From Porodaedalea pini (Eukaryota; Basidiomycota; Agaricomycetes; Hymenochaetales; Hymenochaetaceae): 64,000 nt of DNA. Positions 1 to 10,689 of the stretch are shown in pieces (the first letter of the stretch is position 1; each line of letters opens with the position of its first letter). The DNA is taken from contig NBAY01000045.1 in the NCBI GenBank assembly GCA_002794775.1, forward strand, positions 248,001-312,000. The letters are read 5' to 3'. The position numbers and the translations under genes were made by a program. Under the pieces are notes generated by a model, which saw nothing but the letters and a program-made list of their open reading frames with translations, was not told the DNA's origin and searched no databases.

Positions 1-340
1 AAATCCAATCCTTTCGATGCAGCAAAGTAAGAAAGACTAAACACCTATTCCTTCTTTTCTTCCCTAATATATCGTGATTGGGCCTGTTGATGTATCAGCT
101 CGCGAAGCAGCCGTGATGGAGAAGATCGAGACAGAGAAAGAGGAGATCAGGGAATGCATTGTCCACCACTCAATGTCGTGCCAGCTCGTGCCAGGCGCGC
201 AAGCGCCCTGGACATGGGCGCAGCAAGGTAGGAGCACAGTCACCATCATCGGCTCCGGCGGGATGGTTGAGGAAACCGCGCCCAGCTCTCCACGCGCATT
301 AAATGCACCCTCTCAGCCACCAGCACCTGTGAACGTTCGT

Positions 341-1795
341 TCTTCTTTCAGTTTCTGGAGGACCTCAACTTCTTCATCAGCGATGAGGCTATTGCGAACC
401 AGAAAACTCCTGGCTATGGCATGCATTACCCAGTTCGCCACGGCATGATAGACAATTGGGATCACATGGAGCGCTACTGGGAGCAGACTATCTACAAGTA
501 CTTGTGTGGTGAGCCAGACGATCACTACTTCCTTCTTGTGTGTAGGGGATGCGTTTGATTCAATTCACCCATTGTTGATTGACAATGTCCAGACTGAGCT
601 GCTCAATGCCCCCAAGAACTGCGAGCAGACTGCAGAAATCTTCTTCGAGTCATTCAACATCAAGGGCCTGTACATTGCTGTGCAAGCTGTACTCGTCCTA
701 GCAGCATCTTGGTCCTCGAACAAAGCCGCTGATCGCACACTCACTGGCACTGTAATCGACTCTGGTGATGGAGTGATGAACGTTACTCTATGTGGAAGGC
801 TATGTCATCAGAAGTGCGATCAAGCACATCCCCATTGCCAGCCATGACATCATTCAGTTCGTTCTCAACCTCATGTGCAAGCACGGCGAGATGGCCACTG
901 TCCCACTTGAGGATCAGATGCGCGTCGCGAGCAAGGTCAAGTCGAACTACAGTTATGTGTGGCAGGACATCATGAAGGACTTTAGAAAATATGATGCCGG
1001 TCCATACGACATGTTTTGATGGTACACGACCGAATACACTGTGACTGGCAAGGTATATTATATTGTCCCTTAGCATATGTCTAGTTATTCATTATATTGC
1101 CTCGTCTTTGCGGACTTATGGCATTGACGTCGGATAGGAGTGCTTCCTTGCCCCAGAGATTTTCTTCAACCCAAAAATATAGTCATTAGATTTCTTGACC
1201 TCTCTACCCAAGATTGTCGACAGTACCATCCAAGCTTCTCCGATTGATGTCCAGCATGGTCTATATAAAATAAGTATATCTGGATCAGAAAGCTAGTTTA
1301 TATGATGAACATGCAGTGTTAGAACATCGTTCTCTCTGGTAGCTCGACTATGTCACCCACTTTGGTCAGCATCTAAAGTGCGACCTGAAGCAGTTAGTGG
1401 ATCATCGAATCGAGGCTAGCGAACTTGCCAGTGGAACTAAGGTGAGGGTAAGCAGTATTTTGCTTTACCTTTCCCACTTTATTCACACTCAACTCCGTAG
1501 TCTACTGGTGTCGAGGTTGATGTCATTTCTCACCAGAGGCAAAGGTGCAAACTTCAGCTTGCTCACATCATGATCATATGCTAATATTCTGTCTCATTAG
1601 GTATGCGGTCTTGTTCGGCGGTTCCCTTCTTGCATCCTTGGTAAGCTTCATATTCCGTAAAGAGTTCATGCTTTCATCCCCTTACTCGTATGCACGTAGC
1701 CCGAGTTCTACTCCTACTGTCACCTGAAAGCGCAGTACGAGGAAGTGGGCCCTAGCATCTGCAGGCAGTACCGGATCTTTGGTAGTGTTGAACAT
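341..1795 (+). pseudogene. Actin-related protein 3 (ARP3) pseudogene or captured fragment
   Basis: Translated pieces follow ARP3, the actin-like subunit of the Arp2/3 complex that nucleates branched actin filaments. In order I see the FFISDEAIA segment (about 365), the DHYFLL segment before a 55-bp intron (538-592, GT...AG), the [15 protein letters not shown] block (640-700), [12 protein letters not shown] (735-770), KHIPIA (about 825), LAPEIFF (about 1150), the STM block (about 1345), IEASE (about 1415), FGGSLLAS (about 1615) and PSICRQYRIF (about 1750-1780). It is broken: a frameshift lies near 780-800 between the GDG block and the GYVI block, and in-frame TAG stops sit near 1134 and 1180. 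No convincing first exon with the actin N-terminus is visible upstream; 1-340 does not read as ARP3. The MFS remnant follows directly. Confidence 0.8.
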
Positions 1796-1802
1796 GCGCA
1801 TC

Positions 1803-3173
1803 CCTCTGCACTTTATTCTCCCATTCTTGTGATGGACATTTTTATCAGACTTATCAACCTTTTCGAACGTCCATCAAACACTATGTTAGAGCTCAGGAAA
1901 AGCCTGTTGTGCTACCATGCGCTGCTGTACCATACCGGCTTGAACTCACTTCAGCAATACTCTGTCATCCTCCTTGTATTCTTTATATCCTATGTTATCT
2001 TTGAGGTGCCTGCAAATATGATCCTTTCTTGTGTGCAGCCTTCCATCTAGTGAGCCGTGTCTTCTGTAAAATCCCTTTTTATCAGAATTCTTACTCTTTT
2101 ATATACAGCTTATCCGTGGCTTGCTTCTTTTGGGATACTGTAGCAGCCTGCATGGCCGCTGGTCATTATTGAAGCCACATTTGCACCGTGTGTTGCATTC
2201 TACTTATCTTCGTGGTACAAGATGCACGAGCTTGCGCAGTGCTACTGCGACTGCGGTCTCTGTCGTGTCCTCTGGACTGCTCGCGGGCATGATCATGGAC
2301 AACATGAACGGTACGCGCGGGATTGCAGGCTGGCATTGGCCCCTGCTGATTGAGGGCATTGCGAGCTTAACTGCGGGCCTCTTCACGTGGATGATCCTGC
2401 CTGACTGGCCTGCTACGACCCGCTGGCTCACTGATGAGGAGAGGTTCCTTGCAATCCAGCGCCTCAAGTACGATGGTATCGCGTCGTCTGGTGCAGAGGA
2501 GGGTGCCGAACTGACCCATGCGGAGGGGCTCAAGTTAATGTTGTACGACTGCGCCTGTACCCTCTCATTTTCATGTACATGCTTGCAACCAGGTAGCAGA
2601 CTATTCAGTATTTCATTCCCAGTTGGTTTCAGGTCTCCCACGCTATTGGACAGTTGCTGATTTGCTCTCACTGCAGCTCTTGTCAAACAACTTGGATATT
2701 CGGGATACATGAAGTAATACATGACGATCCCCATCTATGCTGTCGCTCTCATCAGTATCCTTGCCTTTTGCTTCATCTCCGACTACCGCAAGGAACGTGG
2801 GCATTACGTTACGATTACCTCCATGCTTGGTGCTGTCGCTGTCACCAATGAAAAGGTGCAGTACGCTTTCCTGTGCTTCACTGTTGCTGATGTATATGCC
2901 GCATGCCTGCTCATGCTGCTCTGGGTCTCCGCCATAATCCTACATCCAGCAGAGAAGCGAGCAGTCGCTATCAGAAGATGCTCCACGCTATGTATCTGGG
3001 TTTGCGACGACGACGGATGTGCTTCTGCTTCCGATGCGATGGCTCGGATGGGAGCTAACTTGTGTTTCTTGCGGCCATTGCACAGATTTTCTGCCACTAC
3101 ACGATCAAGTACCCCACCACCGTACAGGAGCGGTACGACGACGCCAGACACGGACAAGGCCGCAGACCTCTGA
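1803..3173 (+). pseudogene. MFS anion:cation/allantoate-type permease pseudogene
   Basis: Fragments match the fungal Dal5/allantoate-permease branch of the major facilitator superfamily, membrane carriers for organic anions such as allantoate, nicotinate or vitamins. Recognisable parts are FFISYVIFEVPANMIL (about 1980-2030), the hydrophobic GMIMDNMNGTRGIAGWHWPLLIEG block (about 2290-2355; GWxWxFxIEG is typical of the family), the LPDWPATTRWLTDEER loop (about 2400-2450) and a C-terminal half with ISDYRKER, CFTVAD and HPAEKRAVAI (2721-2970). The pieces lie in different frames, the segment between transmembrane helices 2 and 4 is garbled near 2110-2210, and the last helix region after 2970 is shifted. 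I read it as decayed; complex splicing could rescue part of it, but not the garbled segment. The substrate cannot be told. Confidence 0.65.
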
Positions 3174-3490
3174 GTCCCTCTGGAGGGTTGGCTCTGACAC
3201 AGTGTTTTGTTTATATACCTTATGATGCATGCTATCTTACTTCTCAAATCAGTTGTTTCATGAGCGGCATCAGATGAATCTAAGATGTTTCCTTGAAATG
3301 TAATAGAAGTCTAAAGTGTACACGGGAGTTTTGCCTCGTCTCATATTATAAGTGTGAGAATTCAAGACATCAACCGGCAAGCATGAGATGCAAATGGCCA
3401 TTTGAATGTATTCAAATACAAGAAGGGGGTCCTCGCAGCCCTTGTAATACAACAAAAGTCCTACCTACCCTATTCGACGACTGAAAGCAA

Positions 3491-6400
3491 ATGGACATGA
3501 ACCAGACGATGAGCGATGCATCGCCTGCAAGCTCGATGGGCAACGAGCACTCGGATCATCAATCAGCAAGCACAGGCGGCGGAGCGGGGTCATCAAAAGA
3601 ATGGCAGCGAGTTTGGCTCGCGTGCCTTCACTGCCGTGCAAAGTGCGCACGGTGCTCCGGCGTCCGGCCGTGCTGCAGGGCGTGCGATACCGCCGACATC
3701 GAGTGTCAGTGGTGTGTATATTAGTTCTATAGAGCTATAATTCATTTAGTGACGGATGTTTGGATCATGTTTCTCAGGCCAGAAGGATGTAGAAGGAAGC
3801 GCATGAGAAGGGAGATGGAGCAGGCCGAGCGCCTTGAACATGAGGCAGCTGCAGCAGCAGATGAGCGAGGGCATCCTGCTGCAGGATCTATGTCGCAACT
3901 AGCACCTATTGTGCAGCAGCAACAGCAAAATATACACCGGTTGCCAGCATGGGTGGGTATGGTTGGCTTTTCTATGCCTTTCTAGACTCACATTTGGGCC
4001 TAGGACTTCAATGCCCACCCGGGACATGAACTGCCGATGTCCACGACGCACCCTATACCTCCTGACAAGCGGTGGGAGTATGCAATGCCGCCCGCACACC
4101 CATCGTACATCTGGCTGCTGCAAGATTCTTCTTTGAGCACTATGAACTCCATTGCAGGTCCCAGCCCTCCATTGGGTGACTATGTGTCTGATATGCTTGC
4201 TGGCACAGGTGTGCCTTCTACTTCGAACAGACAGCTGATGCGCACACTGCAATCACAGACAGCATTTGTTGAGGGCGATCCTGATACCAAGGAAGACTTC
4301 GAACTGTACTACTACCAAATTGTGTGTTCTTTACCTCAGTCCTGAGCCTGTGAATAACTGTGTACTGATATTCTCGATAGGCTGGTTCTACAGCAATCCA
4401 GTCCGTTCTTCCATTCTCTTCATTTCGGACCAGCCATTATAGGCCAGCTCATGCTATTTTATTCGCAGCCTGGGAATCAGCTGCATATCATTGAAATTGC
4501 AACCACATTCTGCACTTGCTGGAAGTTTGCCGTTACCAAGTAGCCAGAATGTACCTCCTGTGCCTCTGCAGCCAGAGGAACTCTTCAATCAGTATGGCAT
4601 GCCGCTTCCGAGTGTGCACACTCCCCTCCTCAACACGTTCTTTTGTACCATGAGTCAACATTTTCCATGCATTAGTCGCAGGCACATGTATGAGAGACTC
4701 AAAATGGGGACAATGTCTGCATTCTTGCTGAACTGTACATGACTTGTTGCTTTTGCTTCTTTTCATGTGCGTAGTGCTGTGCTCATTATCATGTGTAATC
4801 AGGTATTTGTGCGATTGCTGCCAGGTGACCTTTTTTTTCTTGCCTTCTCCTGATCGTCAGACTCGTTCCAGCTCACATCAAGTTCTCAAAAGGTTTCATC
4901 CACATGCAAGCCAAACGGCTGCAGAGGTAGGGCCAATATCTGAATTCAATGGTTAGATGGTTTCTGACCCTCATTGTATTGCTCTAGGCCTGTGCTCTGT
5001 TCATAACAAGGGCGCAGGAGCTCATCATGCCTGTGGTGCATCTGCCAGCACATGATACCATGACTGGTTTGCTTCTCTTGGCGTGGGCTTCCTATGGGCA
5101 GGTAAGTGTTCTATGTCAAGACCTGTTTTATATCTCAATGGCTGATTTCACCATTCTCAGAACTCTGAAGCAACTCTTTGGGTAAGTTTGGACCCTTGCT
5201 TTAGGATTAATTTATCTGCTGACTGGCTCGATATAAGCAATATTCCGGGTGCGTGAAGGTGAAAACTTTTGTATGTCGAATAAGGCTTACATGTATCTAG
5301 AATGGCGTTCCAGATGTCTCATGATCTTGGCCTGCACAAGGTAGGGGCAACTCAGATTACGGGCGAGCAGCGAGCATGTGAGTGTCAATATGGGCACTAA
5401 CTTTGTCACTTGACAGGTTTCTGAGATTTATGAGATGAAGGCTCATGTCGTCCAGACACAATTGCTCTTCTGGAGCCTCTTCATCATGGTAAAACACAGT
5501 TGATTTATAGCAGAGTAGGTATACTCACAGGCCTGCCAGGATTGGATCCTCTTGTTCTCTATGGGTCGGTCCAGTGCCATCCCAGAAGATATCATCGAGA
5601 TCCCGCTGCCGACAGATGAAGATTTCTTTCCTGATCCCGCATGAAATACAAATCCAGCCTCTTTGCACAAGCCTGTCGAACCCATCCCGTTCCAGTATCT
5701 TGTCCGAGCACAGGTGCTGTGTGGATGCATATCGGCTGTTCTCAATGGCCAGTGGGGGCGTCCGTGGACACTCACCAGATTCTGTGACATGGGCTCACAA
5801 GGGCTCAGCAGTCTGCAGACGCAGCTCGTGAAATTTTATGCTGCTCTTCCCAAAACAATGAAATGGGGCGTGGAGAACTTCAAACACCAGGAGGCCCATG
5901 GACATGGGGTGAGCACCCTTAAAGCTTGACATGCAACAAGTTTGCTAACCTGCATTGTATAGGGCACATTCTCGACACTCCATCTGTGGATGAATGCTAT
6001 CATGGCTCTTGTGTATCATCCAGAGCTCACTGTGAGCCTGTTGGGCATGCAGATGCCTTTCTTGCAGGTGATGCAGCACTCCATGAGACTGTCGCTGTCG
6101 AGCTCACGTAACATCAGCGAGTGCTTGGTGTTTGCGGATCTGTTCTCATCGCAAGCCTACGTGAGTGGTTCATCCTTTTATACATCTGAGTACCCATGTC
6201 TTACAAATATTTGGCCTGATAGCTCGTAAGCCCATTTAGTGTTCAGCCTATCTACGTCACTTGGCAAGTTCGCAGAATTATCTTTATAAATTGCATTACT
6301 CATATCATTGTTCGGATATTTACAGCCTCGTGTTCATTCACAAATTGAAGTGTAGTACAGCCAGTCAAAATTCCCTTCCTTCTGACACACCATCGGCTGA

Positions 6401-7087
6401 GGCTAAGGAACCTCCATTGGTGGAAGAGTTTATGACATCAATTGTGTGGCAGAACCTATTGGTTCTTACAAAGGCAATCCAGCAGATGGAACAGCTTTGG
6501 GCAGGCATAACATATGTTTCGAATATCCTCGAGCAATGCGTGGCAGGTGAGTAGGGGGACAAAATCATGTCTTGCCTGACAGCAATTAATCTGATGCATA
6601 TGTCGGTCAATTGTTGGTGCTTTGCAATGGGTCCCAGGCCTCGGATATTCACACATTGACTCGGATGTCAAGGTCAAGACATTTATTTCCCTGCCCAACA
6701 AAGGCCTTATCCATAGATATACAAGTGAGTTTAATGTGACTGTTTTCTGGTTATGCCGCACTGACTCATCGGCCTGAACAGGTAATGATTTGCCTCATAA
6801 TACATCTCCGGCCACTGAAACAACTCTATGCATGTCCATCGCAAAGGACAAGGCAGATGCAAGTGCAAGTCTGTCTAGTTGTCCATTGACGCACGGTTCA
6901 TTGCTAACATTCAATCACAGGCTCATTCTCTGTCCAGGACCTGCTTGTGTCGTACAGCATTCAAGGCCTATACGTAGAGCCGGCAGACAGTCATGATCTA
7001 GAACATCTGATTGCTACTGGTGCATGGTCAGATGGCGGTAGTAATGCTGGACCAATGCTGGATGGGAGTGGGATGACTGTTCAGTGA
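3491..7087 (+). CDS. Zn(II)2Cys6 fungal-specific transcription factor (multi-exon)
   Basis: The first exon starts at 3491 and carries a Zn2Cys6 binuclear cluster at residues 45-72 (C45, C48, C55, C62, C65, C72; spacing 2-6-6-2-6), which binds DNA in the nucleus. A basic linker rich in Arg, Lys and Glu follows after an intron (3780-3850), then a Gln-rich stretch (about 3910). Later exons give the fungal_trans middle homology region: PLLNTFFCTMSQHFPCISRR and TMSAFLLNC (4625-4735), LPAHDTMTGLLLLAW (about 5045-5085), FQMSHDLGLHK (about 5310), LWMNAIMALVYHPEL (5980-6030), LSLSSSRNISECLVFADLF (6090-6145) and KTFISLPNKGLIHR (about 6675-6715). The C-terminal exon ends at TGA 7085-7087. About a dozen short introns are implied and most joins read well, so the gene looks intact, though I did not resolve every splice site. 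Target genes are unknown; the neighbouring permease is broken. Confidence 0.75.
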
Positions 7088-7954
7088 CCTTGTGACGTGA
7101 AATGTTGGATGTAGATATTAAAATTTAATAACACTTGAGTTCAGCAGCAGGATAATTCAGAGGCGGTGAGGTATTTTGTGTAGCATATACATACTTATCT
7201 ACTCTATGTTGTATCATTTAGTTGCTATCCCCTCCCGGTATATACTTGTCTTTGAACTCGATGCATTTGGCCGTGAGCTCACCCACACATAATTCTGGTT
7301 CTGAGCCTACTCTTGTGCCCAACTTACATGACTGAGGATTAATTAGGTATATCAGCTGTCCATTGGCAGATAGATATTTGATCTGCTCTTCGACCTCATC
7401 AGGAAAAACCTCCCAGTGGAATATCACGGAATAATTTTAGAATAGAAAGAAAATTGTAGAATAGTTCGAAATGGCATTAGAATGGGTTTGGGACCCTTGG
7501 AATTGCACAGAATTGAGTAGAAAAATGGAACTATATTGGAATTTGCTGGAATTGGCAAGGTGGGTTGTAGAAAATGTTATAGCAAATGTGGCATTTGAGC
7601 ACCTCAGAAACTTGTAAAATCCATATCTCACTCAATTCTTCATAGAATAAGTTCAAAAAAGTTGCTAAATTTATTTTTCAATGGCTTCTAAATTTAAGTG
7701 AGATTAGTGCACAGAAGGTGGAATATTAAGGCTGCAGTAGTGAGAATGGGTGTTTTTCCAGCAAAACTCCTTCCTTGATTTTTCCTGAGCTCAATTTCAA
7801 AGCTAATGACATGAAACTTGTTGGAGAATGGTCTATATATTATATTGTTGATTTTATGAGGGCTGAACTAGGAGGGCTGAACTAGAGTGAATGTCTCCTC
7901 TTGTTCTGCTTGACTGTTGTGCTGAAACTCTCAAATTTGCTTGACTCAGACAGT
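7088..7954. other. AT-rich intergenic stretch, no gene recognised
   Basis: After the regulator gene I see only AT-rich sequence with short open frames and no protein motif. 7430-7620 is rich in GGAATT/AATTCC-like words, suggesting decayed repeat DNA. It ends at the start of an old gypsy LTR. Confidence 0.4.
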
Positions 7955-8424
7955 TGTTAGGACTTGAACCTTTTTGCTCTTTTATTTTATTTTAATTCAT
8001 TTTCCTTTCTTTAATATCACACATTCACTTAATCACTTTCCTTTCGTTGCTCCTTTTGTTTAAACATTCTCATGCTCACTTAATCCACAACTCCCATGAT
8101 CCTTACAATTCTCATGATGCATATGGACACTCATGACATAAACTATGTAGTTCTTAGATAATACAGTCTCACAGGTCCTAAGCTTAAAAGGAAAGCAGGA
8201 ATTGCATGAACACCTGTTCTGCTTTTTCTCTTACCTCTGTGATGACCTAGGTGAGACCACATCCCCCTCCTGTAGTAGTGTACATTTTATTAATCCTCTT
8301 ACCTCCACAACAACCTAGTCTGAGCATAGTGTGTCCCAAGTCCCTGCTCAAGTATAGCATATCCCAGATGACAGTCAGCTGAGGCTTGCCTGATTTGAGC
8401 ACCCACTTGAGTCTCCACCCAACA
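7955..8424 (+). repeat. Decayed 5' LTR of an old gypsy element
   Basis: It begins TGTTAGGAC and ends CCCAACA. Over most of its length it aligns by eye with the reverse complement of the LTRs at 28888-29312 and 34786-35209: a CTTACCTC-x-ACCTAGGTGAGAC module, its second copy, and GTATAGCATATCCCAGATGACAG. Many CG dinucleotides of the younger copies are TG or CA here. The 11-nt GTTCTGCTTTT primer donor (about 8216) is kept. Confidence 0.75.
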
Positions 8425-10245
8425 TAAAAGCAGAACCTCCCACAGGCTCATCTTCAGCATATATCATCACTGTTGACTCGCCTTCACTCAGCCTAGAGGA
8501 GCAATCCCCTCAATAGGCTTGACATGTAAACACCTCAAACAACAACCCTCAACCCTGCCCAGATGTTTTTGGATATTCATGTATTATGTAACACCCCCAA
8601 CCACTTTTTCCCAAACCTGGCTCTCCACATCAGTCTCTGGTTGAGGAGTCATTTGACATGGATGTGGGTAACTAGACAGATTCAATCGTCATCAACAATC
8701 TCATTTGTCATCTCATTTACATCTTTCTATGTTGTCATCAACTTTGCCAATGAGCCTGCTCACCATTGGCATAACCCCAGATCAAATGAGCAACTGATCC
8801 CCATCCTACCCCCTACTTAGCCAAGATAGATCTCACAGTGGAACAATGATGGGCCCTCCCTTTGTCATTGTGGTACAACGAAGAACAATATTTGTACACT
8901 GCGACAACAGCAGAAGGTGTAACCTATGACATCTGGTACAGCAATATCAGGAAAGCCTGGTACATGACAAGTGAAGATGGAACCAGATTTAGGTGGGCTC
9001 CAGCAGTACCATCATCGCCTTTGGTCTCTACCTCTATCACTCTATCTTGCGATCCAGGAGAATATTGCATGCCATGTTGAGACTCATCACTCCTGCTGCC
9101 TACTGCAATGTTGATGGGATTCACTCAGCAGCAACAACAGGAGTTCATGGCCTTGATTGCTGCCATGTTTGCTCAAAACCAGACTTGCAATCCACCCCTG
9201 GTGCCTGTGATCAATGTTGCAAAGCCATGCAACTTTGTGGGGGGTGATGACTATCTTGATTCAAAGTATGAGGTTACTCTCTTCATGTCAGCTAACCCAA
9301 GTAAGTTCATGACAATGGCATCAAAGATATTCTTCACCCTTTCATACCTTAAGGGCAGACATGTGTCAATATGAGTGCAAAAATATGTCAAGAAATTCAC
9401 AACAACAAGCATTGTTAATCTGATGGAGACTTGGAATAAGTTCCAAGAGCATCTAGATGCATCATTTGATGACCTGAACTGCAAGGAGAAGGCACTACAG
9501 GAGTTCTGCAAGATAATGCAGAAGGGACTCATGGCTGATGAATTCTTCCAGGACTTCAAGGTCCTATGCACAAAGGCTGGTCTGACTGATGTGGTTCATG
9601 ATGGTATCATCATTGATCATCTGAAGAGGGCACTGAACATTGAAGTGGTGTGAGGGATCTTGTGCTCAATGTAGAGTACCAACAAGCAGCCAACCACTGC
9701 AGATCCCTCTAGAGGCCATCCGTTGCATGTTCCAACAGGTATTGATGTGTACCGGACTCAGAAGGATTTGCCTGACACATACCAGACACATGATGATATG
9801 CCCGACATCACATCAGCAGATCACTGGGAAGATCCCCCTGGCAATTCGGGATATACTGGAAAGCTTATGTCATCGGAGTCAGTTGGGACGTGTACTGGAG
9901 ATCAGCCTGATGATGGATGATGACTCACTGATTGGAGGATCTTAGTTCTGGTGGAGCTGCAATATGACTGGATGAGAGACTGAGGCAAATGGGGAATTTG
10001 TTGCATGGTTATGTTTTCTTTTGACTTTCTATGTTTCTCTTTATGTTCCGAGTGTTTTCTCTCTGACGCTCTATGTTTCACCTGGTACACACATTATACT
10101 CACTTTGGAATAATTTTCTTGTAGATAGATCTCTTGCACCTTGTATTTAGTGACTCCCCTGTCGTAGGTAGGAAAAAAAGAAAAAAATACTACTGCAGAG
10201 TTCCCCTCAGATAGGGCAGCTTCTGTGCATGCAGTTAGTCTCCGC
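8425..10245 (+). pseudogene. Gypsy remnant: untranslated leader and gag (capsid) region
   Basis: The first bases after the LTR carry AAAAGCAGAAC, the same self-primer binding site as in the intact gypsy element further right. Gag homology runs from about 9080 to 9660 and matches the young copy's capsid: FTQQQQQEFMALIAAMFA, GGDDYLDSKYEVTLF, SANPSKF, SKIFFTLSYLKG, EHLDASFDD and LMADEFFQDFKVL. The frame is broken by TGA at 9372-9374, where the young copy has a Trp codon, and gag stops at 9653, where the young copy continues to a CCHC knuckle. 9660-10245 has no clear counterpart in the young copy. The CCHC/protease linker of the same family reappears at 19590-20015, beyond the copia insertion, so I infer one element split in two. 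Confidence 0.65.
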
Positions 10246-10415
10246 TGTTAGGAGTAGTGATCGACATCACCTGATTTGGTAGTACGCATATAATCTGAAC
10301 GTTCACCTTCTTGCCACCTCAGTCTTAAACCACAAAAGACTGAGGTGAGCATCTCTCTTAACTTTCAATACTTTAACTAGCAACCTAATATTGTCATGTA
10401 GTTCATTGTTTTACA
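10246..10415 (+). repeat. Copia 5' LTR (170 bp)
   Basis: Begins TGTTAGGAG and ends TTTTACA. It contains an inverted pair CTCAGTCTT...AAGACTGAG around 10319-10343. The same 170-bp unit starts again at 18999 with scattered substitutions, several of C-to-T or G-to-A type. Confidence 0.9.
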
Positions 10416-10430
10416 GGTTATGAGCCTTGC
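10416..10430 (+). promoter_or_regulatory. Primer binding site matching initiator tRNA-Met anticodon arm
   Basis: Immediately after the LTR the sequence reads GGTTATGAGCC, which is complementary to the anticodon stem-loop of initiator tRNA-Met (GGCTCATAACC). This fits the internal tRNA-fragment priming known for Drosophila copia and related elements. There is no TGG for pairing with a 3' CCA. Confidence 0.6.
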
Positions 10431-10689
10431 CCACTCACTTTGACCACTGTGTTACATTTTTTTTTTGTTAAATACCGATTATATGGTATGAACTCAAGGA
10501 GAGTTACATAGGAATCACGAAGCACTACTGGATTTCGATTTGGATCTGTGGTTGTTGAACTTGAGGGAGAACGTTCATGACCAAACACCGACCAATTTGA
10601 GTGGCACAACATTGTCGCACTTTGTTCCCAGCAAACTAGACTCATTATTCAATGGGACCTTGACCCCTTTACTTTTGCGCACTGTCAAA

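Noticed and set aside
7218..7427. Short minus-strand frame as a gene
   Set aside because: 69 codons, no motif, no neighbouring exon found.
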